Shown: positions 1 through 11,294, numbered from the stretch's first letter. The stretch is 64,000 nucleotides of DNA from Beta vulgaris subsp. vulgaris (GCF_026745355.1 NC_079209.1:28427365-28491364), one strand, 5' to 3'. Notes: generated by a model not told the origin, from the letters alone. Numbers and translations are program-made.

Positions 1-71
1 CATTTTTTGGGCCAAAAATCATATGCGGAGATGATTCCCATTTGGCAAAGCAAAGGGTATATCCCTTCCGC
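1..71 (+). pseudogene. Ptta/Transposase_24-like coding segment upstream of the hAT insertion
   Basis: Frame 1 reads HFLGQKSYAEMIPIW, resembling the LGSKSFA segment that follows the central domain of CACTA Ptta proteins. Coding sequence resumes after the hAT element at 4045, so this is the upstream half of the same interrupted gene. The segment is short and the 5' part is outside the window. Confidence 0.5.
64..71. repeat. Left 8-bp target-site duplication of the hAT element
   Basis: CCTTCCGC occurs directly before the left terminus and again directly after the right terminus (4037-4044). An 8-bp duplication is diagnostic of hAT insertion. Confidence 0.93.
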
Positions 72-77
72 CAATGT

Positions 78-165
78 TGTCAGGATCGCGATCCTACTTT
101 GGATCGTGAGGAGCTAGCAGGATCGAATCGTAGGATCGAATCGTAGGATCGTAAGATCCTATGAA
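78..165. repeat. Left subterminal GGATCG repeats of the hAT element
   Basis: About seven copies of GGATCG/CGATCC, including tandem AGGATCGAATCGT units. Such subterminal motif clusters are where hAT transposases bind. The matching cluster is at the other end (3862-4036). Confidence 0.8.
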
Positions 166-411
166 ATTTGTAAAATTAAGTCAATTTTAGCTAATCTGCT
201 TGTACATTCTTCATACATGGGGTAAAATAATGCTAAAAAACTTATCATTTATCGATAATAGTTGATATTGCATAATAAAAAGATCCAAACATACAACAAC
301 AATCGTCCAGAAAAAAACAAATATTGAAAATGTTAATAATACAAATTACAAACCAACAATACAAAGACATCTTAATAAAAGTTATTGCAAATTAGAATAC
401 AAATATGTTAA
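166..411. other. AT-rich non-coding 3' segment of the hAT element
   Basis: Low-complexity AT-rich sequence between the subterminal repeats and the transposase stop codon. It presumably contains the 3' UTR; no distinct polyadenylation signal stands out. Confidence 0.5.
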
Positions 412-3090
412 TCAATCATCATAACCAAAGTTTGCATCATCTACACCATCGTTTACGATATTAGCACCTGAGCTTCTTGTTCTCATTTGATATTGGGTAG
501 TATTTTGTTCCTCATCACCAATATCATCATCACCAAATGTCATGTCCAAATCCCCATCCTCAATATCATTTGAACCATGAGCCGTTGGAGTAACTTGACC
601 ATCAATTTCGCCATCGCTCAACTCGTGAATTTCAATGTTGTCGGCTGCCCATTACGTTTAAATAAAGTTATAAACTTATGATGGCAAACTGAAATTTTAA
701 AGGTAAGGAAGGAGGAAAAGTAAAGAACAAACATACCTTGATCACCCCTTTCATTCTCTCTTTGTGCTTCCTCTCGAGCATATCTTCTAGCGGCTCTATC
801 AAGGACGTTCAACCATGTCTCATCATGCGGAAGGAGAGGTTCATCTCTCTCAGTTATCCACTCATCATCAGATGGTAGATCATCAAGAACAATTGTCTCT
901 TGAATCACAGGTTGTTGTTGTTGTTTCTTCTTCAATCTCAGATTATACATAACAAAAACCAAATCATTCATCTTTTTTTTGATGCAAACGATTCCATTTC
1001 TTAGTATGAACCTGTTGCAATAGATGATAGACATGATTTAGATACAATCCTACACCTATATGTGAAAAATGGATAATTAAAGGCTAGTTATTTTACCATC
1101 TCAAATGCACTCCAATTACGTTCACAACCAGAGGAGCTACAAGTTAGACTTAGAATTCTCATGGCAAACTTCTTAAGTTCGGGACATTCATCCCTATAGG
1201 AATCCCACCAATCAGCTTCAAACAAATATGTAAAGTTACGTAAGATTAATGACTTAGTATACTAACTGAGTATTCATAGAAAGTAATAAAGTAATAATAA
1301 AAATACCTGGACTCTTTTTATTTCTAGTCATCACTGCAGTAGGCAACCAAGCCCCCTAGCATTCTTGAAAGCATCCATTTGTAAATCAATAAGCATTCGG
1401 TCATTGGGGTCAACGACCATTCTTTGCAAACAAGTGTACAACCCAATCTTAATGTCTGCATTAGCATTAAAGTTTGGACTATACTGGAATTGGGGATTGA
1501 GAAAGTATGCGGCAGCATGTAGTGGTCTGTGCATTTGAGCCTCCCAACGCTCATCAACAATATCACATATAGGTTTATAGCTATTTTCAAAGAGTTAACA
1601 CACAAAGAACCCAACTTAGTATATAAATGACAATAAATAAGTATCTAAGTACAGAGAGAATTGGTGGAAAACTTACTTTCTTTCAACATTGTTGAAGTTT
1701 TCTTTGATTCGATCTTTTGCTTGTGTCATAGCTTGGTAAATGAACCCCATTGCAGGTTTCTCATCTGAATCTACCATACGAAGAACTTTAACAATGGGCA
1801 AAGCTGCTTTCAAACATGTGGTCACACTTTTCCAGAACCCTTGAGTATCTAGAATAATCCTCTGCACTTTTTTTCCTTCAACAGAATTCACAAACTTGCT
1901 GTTTTTCCACTTGTTGGATGCAAACAATGCCAACAGTGGACCCTTTTGCTCATTTAGACTCCTCAAAGTTAGGTATGAAGTAGCAAATCGGGTGACAGCA
2001 GGTCTAATTAGTTCTCTCCCTTTAGTAAATTCTTTCATCCATGTATGTAGTAGTGTTCTAGAGTATATGTAAGTTGTTACCTTTCTCGCCTTCAAAATTG
2101 TCTCACCATGAATTTTAATCTTCTTATCCAAATCCTCTAACATCAAATCGATACAATGGGCTGCACATGGTGTCCAAAATAACCTGCCCCTTTTCTCCAT
2201 CAATTTCTCTCCAGTAGCCTTGTAGTTTGCAGCATTGTCAGTGACAATTTGCACTACATTTTCTTCACCAACCTTCTGTACTACTGCATCCAGCATCTCA
2301 AGGACCTTATCACTAGTCTTTGAGATCTCTGATGTGTCAATAGATGACAAGAAAACAGTTCCCTTAGGGCTATTCACCAAGAAGTTACAAATAGATCGCC
2401 TCTGCCTATCACTCCAACCATCCGACATAATTGTACAACCTGTTTTTTTCCATTCTTCCCTATACTCCTCAAGCATATCCATCACATTACTCACTTCTTT
2501 ATTCAAATATTTCACTCTTATTTCATGGTAACTTGGTGGTTTAAGTCCTATGCCAAACTTAGCAATTTTTTGAACCATAATCACAAATTCAGGATTATTG
2601 ACTGCATTAAAAGGAATGGCACTAGTATAAAAGAAACGGGCTATTTGTTGGCACACTTCCTCTCTCTCTTCCCTTTTATACTTTTGATTAAGAGTTGTCT
2701 GCATAGATGTCTTCTTAGTTACAAAACGATCCATGCTCCCCTTCCCCCTTTGACTACAAGCATATGGTCGAGAAACATCATAAGCATCTTCTTCCTCACC
2801 AATGTCATTGAATTTCCGTTTTTTTTAACTGACTCCTCTTCATTAGCCCTCAATAAGGTTAGAAATTGTTGTTTAACATCATCTGGAGCTTGCAAGCAAG
2901 GTTCTACATTATTCCTAGTACCGGCAAGGTGATGTTTTAGCCTAAAGATGCCACCAGCACGCACAACCTGACAATATTTACACTTCACTTTCCTAGAGTC
3001 ACTATCTACCTCAGTTCCATGCTCCCAACCCGGATCAGTTCTACTTCCAAATGCATTTTTTCTCTTTTTTTTCCCAGACGAAGTTGACAT
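412..3090 (-). pseudogene. hAT transposase (BED finger, DUF659, HATC), frameshifted
   Basis: The gene begins at 3090 with a BED zinc finger (first ~65 residues; CKYC pair at residues 37-40, GGIFRLKHH helix). The DUF659/RNase H-like core follows in the reading frame 2734-1673, with the first catalytic Asp in IMSDGWSD and the second in IVTDNAAN. An intron with GTAAGT donor and TAG acceptor lies near 1580-1674. The next exon contains the family motif WEAQMHRPLHAAAY, and the HATC dimerisation segment (WWDSYRDECPELK ... CERNWSAFE) lies near 1100-1220. An acidic tail ends at 412. Two breaks are visible: a one-base length change in the A8 tract at 2819-2826 separates the BED and DUF659 frames, and a second frameshift lies near 1350 by a G-run. 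In an intact copy the protein would cut and paste the element in the nucleus. Family assignment is firm; activity is unlikely. Confidence 0.9.
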
Positions 3091-3861
3091 GATCTAACTT
3101 CTAAGTTCTAAACACAAAGAAAATTAAAAAATGAAAACTAATTAGAAGTTTAGAACAATGAAGAATAACACTGATTGAAATAGAGAAACGAAAAAAGAAA
3201 ACAAAATAAAAAACAGAATACAAGGAAAATAAAAACTAAAATGAATTAGAGCAATGAAACATTGAAATTTGAAACTAATAATCTACAGTACTACTGTAAA
3301 TCTGTAATACAGTCAGTAGCACACTCACATTGCTCTAATTTCAGAATTTTGCAAACAATTTCTAAGCATAGAACAAACATTACAAACAAACAGTCAAGCA
3401 TAGAGCGAAAATTAGCTCCGAATTAAATCAGGAAGCAAAGATTAGTGTTAAATCAGCTTAGCAAAAATTAGGTTCGAATTTAATCAACAATTTTTAAGCA
3501 CATAACAAAAAAAAGCTTCGAATAATCGAATTACTAAGCACAGAGCAAAAAAAGGTTCGAATTTAATCAACTTAAGATAGATTAACACCACGAAATTAAA
3601 AAATAAATTAGAAAGAGAAATAAACTTACCACAAATTAGGGATTTAGCTGAATTTGCAGAGTAGAAACTAGAAAGAGAAAATGGGAGGAACTGAGGAAGA
3701 GAGGAAGTCCAGTTGGCATTTGCGTGGTTAAAGGAATTAGGGATTTCGCATAGGGATTTCGGCATTTGCGTGGTTAAATGAATGTTTGGGGCCTTGGGCT
3801 GAACTTTGTGAATTGGGCTGAACTTCTAAAAGTAAAAAAAAGTCCAGTTGGCCACTATATT
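3091..3861. other. 5' non-coding region of the hAT element
   Basis: AT-rich sequence upstream of the transposase start (reading on the minus strand) with several near-repeats of a GAATTTAATCAACTTA-like segment (3420-3580). It probably holds the promoter and a 5' UTR; no clear TATA box could be assigned. Confidence 0.45.
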
Positions 3862-4036
3862 CTAGGATCGTTAAAGTCGCACTAGGATCGCGATCCCATC
3901 GATTCTAACGATCCTAGTGCGATCCTGATACGATCCTGCTGGATTGCGATTGTGCAAACGATCCGGATCGATGTGCCTCATCTGGATCGTAGGATCGTAC
4001 GATCCTACGATCCGGATCGCGATTTTAATAACATTG
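3862..4036. repeat. Right subterminal GGATCG repeats and terminal repeat of the hAT element
   Basis: At least ten copies of GGATCG/CGATCC in 175 bp, several forming palindromes such as GGATCGTACGATCC, ending in the inverted terminal repeat at 4014-4036. It mirrors the cluster at 78-165. Confidence 0.85.
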
Positions 4037-4044
4037 CCTTCCGC
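4037..4044. repeat. Right 8-bp target-site duplication of the hAT element
   Basis: CCTTCCGC, identical to 64-71. Confidence 0.93.
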
Positions 4045-4985
4045 TACAGCTCATCTGTTGACTCATCTACACCATCATTGATTTCCTCCTTGCCGGATCG
4101 GACATTGCCTTGGCTTCTCGCGAGATCGAAAAAAGATAAGGATGGAAATTTCTTCTTTCCTAATGAAGAAACAAAAAAGTTAAAAGAGTCCATTGTAAGC
4201 ATTGTTCAAATTTTATAATGTTTTTCTTGTTCTCCTTACTCGTCTTCTACTAATCATATGACTTTTTTTAACTTGAACGCAGGATGATTGGAAAAAGAAA
4301 GAAGCTGAAGGAGAGTTTGTTCCAGGTCGGATGGATGATGCTCTTTCACGTGCTTTGCAGAGGAAAGACCGACCTGGGCGTAGCATTGGGATTACATCTG
4401 TTTGGGGAGACCTGATCGGAGCAGTATGCTCGCAAGGGTAAGGGCATGGATGATGAGGAGATTCAGGCATTGAGGCTAGAGTGAGTCAAAGAGTTAGAGA
4501 GCAGACTATGAAGAGATGAACTCGAAGATAGATGTTAGGTTCAAGAAAGGTTAATGGCTTATGCGACGCAGTTAGGTATTCCATTACCGACTCCTTCCAC
4601 TCCAGTCGTTCCTAGTAGCTGTCAATGGGGGGCAATGATCCATTTGCGGACTTGCAGGTATATTGTCATTTTATATATTTCTAATTATTATATTATGCTT
4701 CTAAAACACTTAATTGATGTCATTTTCTCTTATTGGATGTTAAGAGTCAAGTTCCATGTCGCTTGGCAATAGCGGATGTCTCGGGACCGATCATTGTAGC
4801 TGAGGTACCGTTCATCCACGACAGGAGCATCGTCACACTCTACGAGCCATGAGAGTGAGTGTTGATGAGTTTTATGCTGGATTACGCAGATGTTCCAGTT
4901 CCACTCTTACTCCATTCATCACGAAACTCAGTCAAGCCGAGGGTTCTGTCATAGAATGGCCAAAGAGTTGATATTTTGGTCTTTC
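4045..4985 (+). pseudogene. Ptta/Transposase_24-like gene of CACTA-1, downstream part
   Basis: Exon pieces in two or more frames match the conserved order of CACTA Ptta proteins: ARSKKDKDGNFFFPNEET (4109-4180), then after an intron-like gap ending in CAG near 4282, FVPGRMDDALSRAL with RPGRSIGITS (4318-4400), then a coiled-coil-like EIQALRLE stretch (4460-4500). After a further gap comes the carboxy-terminal module VPCRLAIADVSGPIIVAEV ... VDEFYAGL ... AEGSVIEWPKELI (4750-4975), which in these elements precedes the Ulp1 domain. Stops occur between the pieces (for example after the YEP segment near 4850). In family members this DNA-binding accessory protein is thought to help recognise subterminal repeats; that function is inferred. 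The upstream part lies before the hAT insertion. Confidence 0.75.
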
Positions 4986-5230
4986 AGATAATCAGGTAAC
5001 TTATGTTTAGTATTATGATTTAGTATATAATAAGAAATCTAAATGTATATACTTAGAAATCTTGATTTATATAAAATAAACCAAATAATCTTTATTTTAT
5101 ATATAATATGAATTAAAAAGAATCGATTTGAATTAGGAACATATATCTAAAGAAGGCGCAAGAAGAAGAAAAAGAAAACAGTTGCTAATGATCCTTGCAC
5201 CGATGAGTCTGCACATAGCACATAGATCCA
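4986..5230. other. AT-rich spacer or intron in CACTA-1
   Basis: Between the Ptta carboxy-terminal module and the Ulp1-like exon. It contains a short basic stretch (KKKKKTVANDPC, near 5165-5205) typical of the linker between these two modules. No other feature seen. Confidence 0.5.
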
Positions 5231-5994
5231 TTGATTAGGTGTCACTTGAGGATATGTCTGATGCGGTCAAGGAGATGCATCGTTTGTTTTGCCAAAAACC
5301 TGCAGATGAGCCTTTTACTATCGAAGTTAGTAGGGGTTCCTGCTTCAACTATCCTTCTGATCAGATGATCATTCTCTCCCGACAAGATGTTTTCCAACTT
5401 CTGACGGGAGAATGGCTTAATGTATCCGTTTTGCAAGTATTTATGATGTGAGATTTCTCAAACTCTAAACTAATCAAATTTGATATTTATTATTATTATT
5501 CGCATCTAACTATAAATATTTGGAGTGTAGGTTTTGTCAGATGATAGTGAGTGAATGGAGATTCAAATATTGGTTTCATGTGTCCTAGTATGATTTCGGG
5601 ACCATGCTCACCATGAACCAGTTGGCTGCGATCAACTACATGCAAAGGACATTGAGAGCCAATCGAAATATGAAATACATCATGCTTCCATACATTGAAA
5701 AGTATGCTTTATTTTCCAACTTCCGTACATTGAAAAGTATGCTTCCCTTTTATCTTTATATATGAACTTATCACATTTTGTTGCATGCTTTAGTCAACAT
5801 TGGATTCTTCTCGTCCTTTATCTACACAAAAACGGTATATGTATTTGATTCGCTTAGGAGATCAGATAGATCCTTAGCTATCAAGGAACCTGTCATACGT
5901 AAGTTAATAATTCTTATAATTCTTACATGTATTTTATGATATTTTAAATACTTTATAACTAGTAATTCTTTTATTGTACTTAGCGCATATACAT

Positions 5995-6036
<42 letters not shown>

Positions 6037-6300
6037 AGCGCATATACATCATTCCTGCTCCTTGAAGGTATCAAAAAGGCAACAAAATTGTCTTGGATAT
6101 CTATGAAGGTAAAACTCTTATGGTTTTGTATTTGATATGCATTTTATAGTTCTATTTAATATTTCTTAATTTTTTGATTCTAATATGTGTATTTCAATGT
6201 GGTGTAGTGTGCTCAACAAACGGGAGGAGATGAATGCGGCTATTTCGTTATGAAATACATGTTTCAAATCGTCCGCTATCTCATGAGTCAAATGATTTGA
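5230..6300 (+). pseudogene. Ulp1-like C48 cysteine protease (SUMO-protease fold) of CACTA-1
   Basis: The domain is spread over several exons. The first (5239-5451) has LSRQDVFQLLTGEWLNVSVL, the N-terminal Ulp1 region. The next pieces read NQLAAINYMQRTLR (5610-5660), QHWILLVLYLHK with the catalytic His at 5798-5800, and VFDSLRRSDRSL with the catalytic Asp at 5847-5849. The last exon has QQTGGDECGYFVMKYM, with the catalytic Cys codon at 6235-6237. The full His-Asp-Gln-Cys set is therefore present, but a frameshift by the A-run at 5827-5832 separates the His and Asp segments. Ulp1-family enzymes cleave SUMO-like modifiers; what the CACTA-borne versions do is unknown. A (GTT)n expansion with an 18-bp flanking duplication lies in an apparent intron (5981-6053). 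Confidence 0.82.
5981..6053. repeat. (GTT)n microsatellite flanked by an 18-bp direct duplication
   Basis: TAGCGCATATACATCATT is present at 5981-5998 and again at 6036-6053, with a pure GTT run of about 12 repeats between them. The arrangement suggests replication slippage or insertion repair that duplicated the flank. Confidence 0.9.
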
Positions 6301-6612
6301 AGAAGGTATGTATATGTTGTAAATTGGTTACTTTACTTATATATTTTAAAGTTTATTAACTAAGTTAACATATTTATAGGATTTTCCTCAAGCGTTGAAC
6401 CATACACCATAGAAGATATCAACGAAATCAAAGACAATTTTGCGATTCTTTCAACATCTCGTGGGAGAAGAAAAGGCCAAGTAGTGTTAGTGTAGTAAGT
6501 GTAGTAGATGTACATAATTGGTTTATTATTGCAATCTTGGTTGAGTATGGCAACATTGGTTGCTTGCTTGGGATTCATTTGAGATGTATTGAAACAGGTT
6601 TTGATATATATA

Positions 6613-6660
<48 letters not shown>

Positions 6661-6828
6661 CCCAACGATTTCTTGGGTTATCCATATTACAAAAGAGACT
6701 CTGCCGAATTTTCCCCTCACAATTGTTCATATGAATGTTTGTTTAGTTTTGAATCATCAAATTTTAGTAATATGTAAACAAACCAACAGAAAATCTAAAA
6801 AAACCGAAAAAAAAAAATGTAATGAGTC
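6300..6828. repeat. 3' flank of the Ulp1 gene with (AT)n microsatellite
   Basis: After the last recognised protease exon comes a short coding-like tail (to about 6485) and then non-coding DNA with an almost pure AT dinucleotide run at 6605-6659. No further gene seen. Confidence 0.7.
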
Positions 6829-7270
6829 ATTTGCGTCGCACATGGCAAGAAGTGCGACGCAAATTGCTCACAATATGCGTCGCACATGGTACAAGGTGCG
6901 ACGCACATTACTAATGTGCGTCGCACCCAGGAAATGTGTGACGCACATTGCCCTTCCCCTACTGCCCATGCCAGCATGGGAAGGGCAATGTGCGTCGCAC
7001 ATTGCCTGGGTGCGACGCACATTACTAATGTGCGTCGCACCTTGTGCAATGTGCGACGCACATTTCCCTTCCATGCTGGCATGGCAGCAGCAGGGCAATG
7101 TGCGTCGCACCGTATATAGGTGCGACGCAAATAGCTCAACCATCTGCGTCGTTTCTCGTACGACGCAGATCGTTTCCTAGTCATTTGCGTCGAGGGCTTT
7201 GGCGTCGCACCAGGATCCGACGCAAATAGGCGCCTCACATCCGACGCAAATTGCCTTTTCTGTACTAGTG
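6829..7270. repeat. Subterminal palindromic array (TGCGTCGCA motif) and right terminal repeat of CACTA-1
   Basis: About 18 copies of GTGCGTCGCAC and its inverse GTGCGACGCAC alternate every 15-25 bp, mostly in head-to-head pairs, so the whole block can fold on itself. A second inverted pair (GCCAGCATGG and CATGCTGGCA) surrounds the middle copies. The last 35 bp read inward as CACTAGTACAGAAAAGGC followed by AATTTGCGTCGGATG. In CACTA elements such arrays are the binding sites of the TNPA-type protein; here that role is inferred by position. Confidence 0.9.
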
Positions 7271-10200
7271 CTACCCAAAATGGATTGAGGGAATATTAGT
7301 GGACTTTACTTGACTCTAATGGTTAAATATTTTCTTCTTATAGCTATACATGTTAGAACATGAGACTAAATGCGAGAATTAAGGAGAATGAACATGATAA
7401 ATCTAATATCGGCCTAAATGACCTTCATTTACCTAAAATGGGTTTCAAAGCATGAAAAATTATTTTTGTTTACTCTAATGGTTATATATGTTGCTATTAG
7501 AACAATATATGTCCTAATATTCTAAATGTGGAAAAATATGTTAATTGAACATGAAATGCCAAAATATGCCCGAATGGACCTCTTTTTACCCAAAATGATA
7601 TTTATCTACTCAAAATAGATTCAGAGCATATAAGTGGACTTTACTTGACTCTAACGGTCAAATATATTGTTATTATAGCTATACATGTTTTAACATGAGA
7701 CTAAATGCGGGAGTTAAGGAGAATGAACATGAAAATCTAATATCGCCCTAAATGCGTTCATTTGCCCAAAATGGGTTTCAAAGCATGAAAAAAAATTTCT
7801 TGACTCTAATGGTTATATATGTTGCTATTAGTACTAAATATGTCCTGACATGTAGCTAAATGTGGGAAACTAATTAAATTGAACTGGAAAGGTCAAATTC
7901 GGCTCGAAACGACCTTCATTTACCCAAAATGACATTTATCTACCTAAAATGGATTGAGGGCATTTGAGTGGACTTTACCTGACTCTAATGGTTAAATATT
8001 TTGTTCTTATAGCTATACATGTTCTAACTTGAGACTAAATGCGGGAATTAAGGAGAATGAACACACATGAAAAATCTATTATCTGCCTAAATGACCGTCA
8101 TTTCCCCAAAATGGGTTTCAAAGCATGAAAAATGATTTTTCTTGACTCTAATGGTTATATATGTTGCTATTAGAATTATATATATCCTAACATGTGTCTA
8201 AATGTGGAAAACTATGCAAATTGTACTTGAAAGCCGGAAATAGGTCCGAAAGGACCTTCATTTACCCAAAATGACATTTATCTACCCAAAATGGATTTAG
8301 AGCATATGAGTGGACTTTACTTGTCTCTAATGGTAAAATATGTTGTTACTATAGCTATACATATTCTAACATGAGACTAAATGTAGGAGTTAAGGAGAAT
8401 GAACATGAAAATCTAATATCGCCTTAAATGCCGTTCATTTGCCCAATATGGGTTTCAAAGCATGAAAAATAATTTTTTTGGCTCTAATGGTTATATTGTT
8501 TCTATTAGTACTAAATATGTTCTAACATGTGGCTAAATGTGGAAAACTATGTAAATTGAACTTCAACGGCCAAGTTCAGCCTGAAACAACCTTCATTTAC
8601 CCAAAATTACATTTATCTACTCAAAATGGATTGAGGGTGTATGAGTGGACTTTACTTGACCCTACTGGTTAAATATTTTGTTCTTATAGCTATACATATT
8701 TTGGCATAAGACTAAATGCGGGAATTAAAGAGAATGAACAAGAAAAATCTAACATCGGCCTAAATAACCTTCTTTTACCCAAAATGGGTTTCAAAGCATG
8801 GAAACTGATTTTTCTTGACACTAATGGTTATATATGTTTCTATTAGAACTATATATGTACTAACATGTGGTGAAATGTGGATAACTATGTAAATTGAACT
8901 TGAAAGGGCAAAATAGGCCCGAAAGGACCTTCTTTTACCCAAAATGACATTTATATACTCAAAATGGATTTAGAGCATATGAGTGGACTTTATTTGTCTC
9001 TAATGGTTAAATATGTTGTTAATATATAGCTATACATGTTCTAACATGAGACTAAATGCGGGAGTTAAGGAGAATGAAAATGAAAATCTAATATAGGCCC
9101 AAAATGACCTTCACTTACCCAGCATGGGTTTCAAAGCATGAAAAATGATTTTTCTGTACTCTAATGGTTATATATGTTGTTATTAAAACTATATATGTCC
9201 TAATATGTGGCTAAATGTAGAAAACTATGTAAATTGAACTTGGAAGGCCAAATTCGGCCTGAAAAGAACTTCATTTACCCAAAATGACATTTATCTAGCC
9301 AAAATGGATGGAGAGCATATGAGCGGACTTTACTTGACTTTAATGGTTAAGTATGTTGTTCTTATAGTTATACATATTCTAAATATCGCCCCAAAATGAC
9401 CTTCATTTACCTAAAATGGGTTTCAAAGCATGAAAATTGAATTATCTTACTCTGATGGTTATATATGTATCTATTAGAACTATATATCTCTTAATATGTG
9501 GCTAAATATGAAAAACTGTGTAAATTGAACTTGAAAGGCCAAATTCGGCCCGAAATGACCTTCAGTTATCCAAAATGACTTTTATCTACCAAAAATGAAT
9601 TGAGAGCATATGAGTGGACTTTAATTGACTCTAATGGTTAAATATGTTGTTCTTATAGCTATACATGTTCTAACATGAGACTAAATGCGGGAGTTAAGGA
9701 CAATGAACATGAAAATCTAATATTGCCCTAAATTCCCTTCATTTTCCCAATATGGGTTTCAAAGCATGAAAAATAATTTTTCTTGTTTCTAATAGTTATA
9801 TATGTTTCTATTAGTATTAAATATGTCCTAACATGTGGCTAAATGTGGGAAACTAAGTATATTGAACTTGAAAGGCGAAATTCGGCCCGAAAAGACTTTC
9901 ATTTACCCAAAATGACATTTATCTACCCAAAATAGATTGAGGGCATATTAGTGGACTTTACTTGACTCTAATGGTTCAATATTTTGTTCTTATAGCTATA
10001 CTTGTTTTAACATGAGACTAAATGCGAGAATTAAGGAGAATGAACATGATAAATCTAATATCAGCCTAAATGACCTTCATTTACCTAAAATGGGTTTTGA
10101 AAGCAAGAAAAATGCTTTTTCTTTACTCTAATTGTTATATATTTTGCTCCTGGAACTATATATGTCCTAACATGTGGCTAAATGTGGAAAAATATGTAAA

Positions 10201-11294
10201 TTGAACTTTACAGGGCAAAATAGGCCCGAAAGGACCTTCATTTACCAAAATGACATTTATCTAGTGAAAATGAATTTAGAGCATAGGAGTGGTCTTTACT
10301 TGACTCCAATGCTCAATTATGTTGGTATTATAGCTATACATGTTCTAACAAGAGACTAAATACGAGAGAAAAGGTGAATGAAAGTGAAAAACTAATATCG
10401 CCCCAAAATGACCTTCATTTACCCAAAATAACATTTATCTACCCAAAATTGAACATGACGCTAAATATGGGAAACTGAGTAAATTGAACTTGAAAGGCCA
10501 AATTCGGCCTGAAAAGACCTTCATTTACCCAAAATAACATTTATCTACCCAAAATGGATCAAGAGCATATGAGTGGACTTTACTTGACTCTAATGGTTAA
10601 ATATTTTGTTCTTATAGCTATACATGTTCTAACATGATATTAAATGGGAGAGTTAAGGAGAATGAACATGAAAATCTAATATCACCCTAAATGCCTTCAT
10701 TTGCCCAATATGGGTTTCAATGCATGAAAAATAATTTTTCTTTACTCTAATTGCTATATATGTTGCTATTAGAACTATATATATCATATTATGTAGTTAA
10801 ATGTGGAAAACTATGTAAATTGAACTTGAAAGGCCACAATAGGCCCGAAAGGACCTTCTTTTACCCAAAATGACATTTATTTACTCAAAATGAATTTAGA
10901 GCATATGAGTGGACTTTATTTGACTGTAACGGTCAAATATGTTTTTATTATAGCTATACATATTCTAACATGAGATTAAATGCGCGAGTTAAGGAGATTG
11001 AACATGAAAATCTAATATCGGCCTAAATGCCCTTCATTTGTCTAATATGGGTTTTTTGACTCTAATGGTTATATATGTTTCTATTAGTACTAAATATTTC
11101 CTAACATGTGGCTAAATGTGGGAAACTAAGTAAATTGAACTTGAAAGGCCAAAATCGGCCAGGAACGACCTTCATTTACCCAAAATAACAAGTACCTACC
11201 CAAAATGGATTGAGAGCATATGAGTGCACTTTACTTGACTCAACTTGTTAAATATTTTGTTCTTATAGCTATACTTGTTTTAACATGAGACTAA
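7271..11294. repeat. Satellite array S1, left block (~337-bp dimers of ~168-bp units)
   Basis: Head-to-tail repeats of two alternating related units. Type A carries AATGGTTAAATATTTTGTTC and GAATTAAGGAGAATGAAC. Type B carries AATGGTTATATATGTTGC and AATTGAACTTGAAAGGCC. The landmark GTGGACTTTACTTGACT recurs at about 7298, 7634, 7969, 8309 and 8644, giving a 335-340 bp period, or roughly 12 dimers here. Units differ by 10-20 percent with a few deletions. There is no coding potential; short reading frames are chance. The array continues after the CACTA-2 insertion at 26055. Confidence 0.93.
11292..11294. repeat. Left 3-bp target-site duplication (TAA) of CACTA-2
   Basis: TAA before the left terminus equals TAA after the right terminus (26055-26057). 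Removing the element and one copy restores the satellite sequence GAGACTAAATGCGAGAATT. Confidence 0.93.

Larger units (their letters stand above)
72..4036 (-). mobile_element. Complete hAT-superfamily DNA transposon (3965 bp)
   Basis: The ends are imperfect inverted repeats of about 23 bp: the left starts CAATGTTGTCAGGATCGCG and the reverse complement of the right starts CAATGTTATTAAAATCGCG. They are flanked by the 8-bp duplication CCTTCCGC. Dense GGATCG-type subterminal repeats lie inside both ends. The interior holds one transposase gene on the minus strand with BED, DUF659 and HATC regions. It sits in the Ptta exon of CACTA-1 and is therefore younger than that element. The transposase has frameshifts, so the copy is probably not autonomous although its ends look functional. 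Confidence 0.95.
1..7270 (+). mobile_element. CACTA-1: 3' part of a CACTA (En/Spm) DNA transposon carrying Ptta-like and Ulp1-like genes
   Basis: The right terminus is visible: read inward on the minus strand from position 7270 it begins CACTAGTACAGAAAAGGC, the CACTA-type terminal inverted repeat. Immediately inside are palindromic subterminal repeats (6829-7270), then on the + strand a Ulp1-type cysteine protease gene and a Ptta/Transposase_24 gene in the order usual for CACTA accessory genes. The left terminus and any TNP2 transposase lie outside the window. The base after the terminus starts satellite sequence, so the element probably inserted into the satellite array. A hAT element at 72-4036 splits its Ptta gene. 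The terminal 120 bp closely match the right end of the small element at 58405-60032, so both belong to one family. Confidence 0.85.

Noticed and set aside
6795..7238. Arg/Cys-rich open frames on both strands (RRTL, CASH repeats)
   Set aside because: They are translations of the TGCGTCGCA subterminal array in several frames, with no independent coding evidence.
6829..7262. Regularly spaced short palindromic repeats resembling a CRISPR array
   Set aside because: Spacing is irregular, repeats alternate in orientation, spacers are related to each other, and the block ends in a CACTA terminus in a eukaryotic transposon context.
10174..10359. Small open frame in the satellite (also 30431-30613)
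   Set aside because: Not conserved between satellite units; neighbouring units have stops in the same frame.
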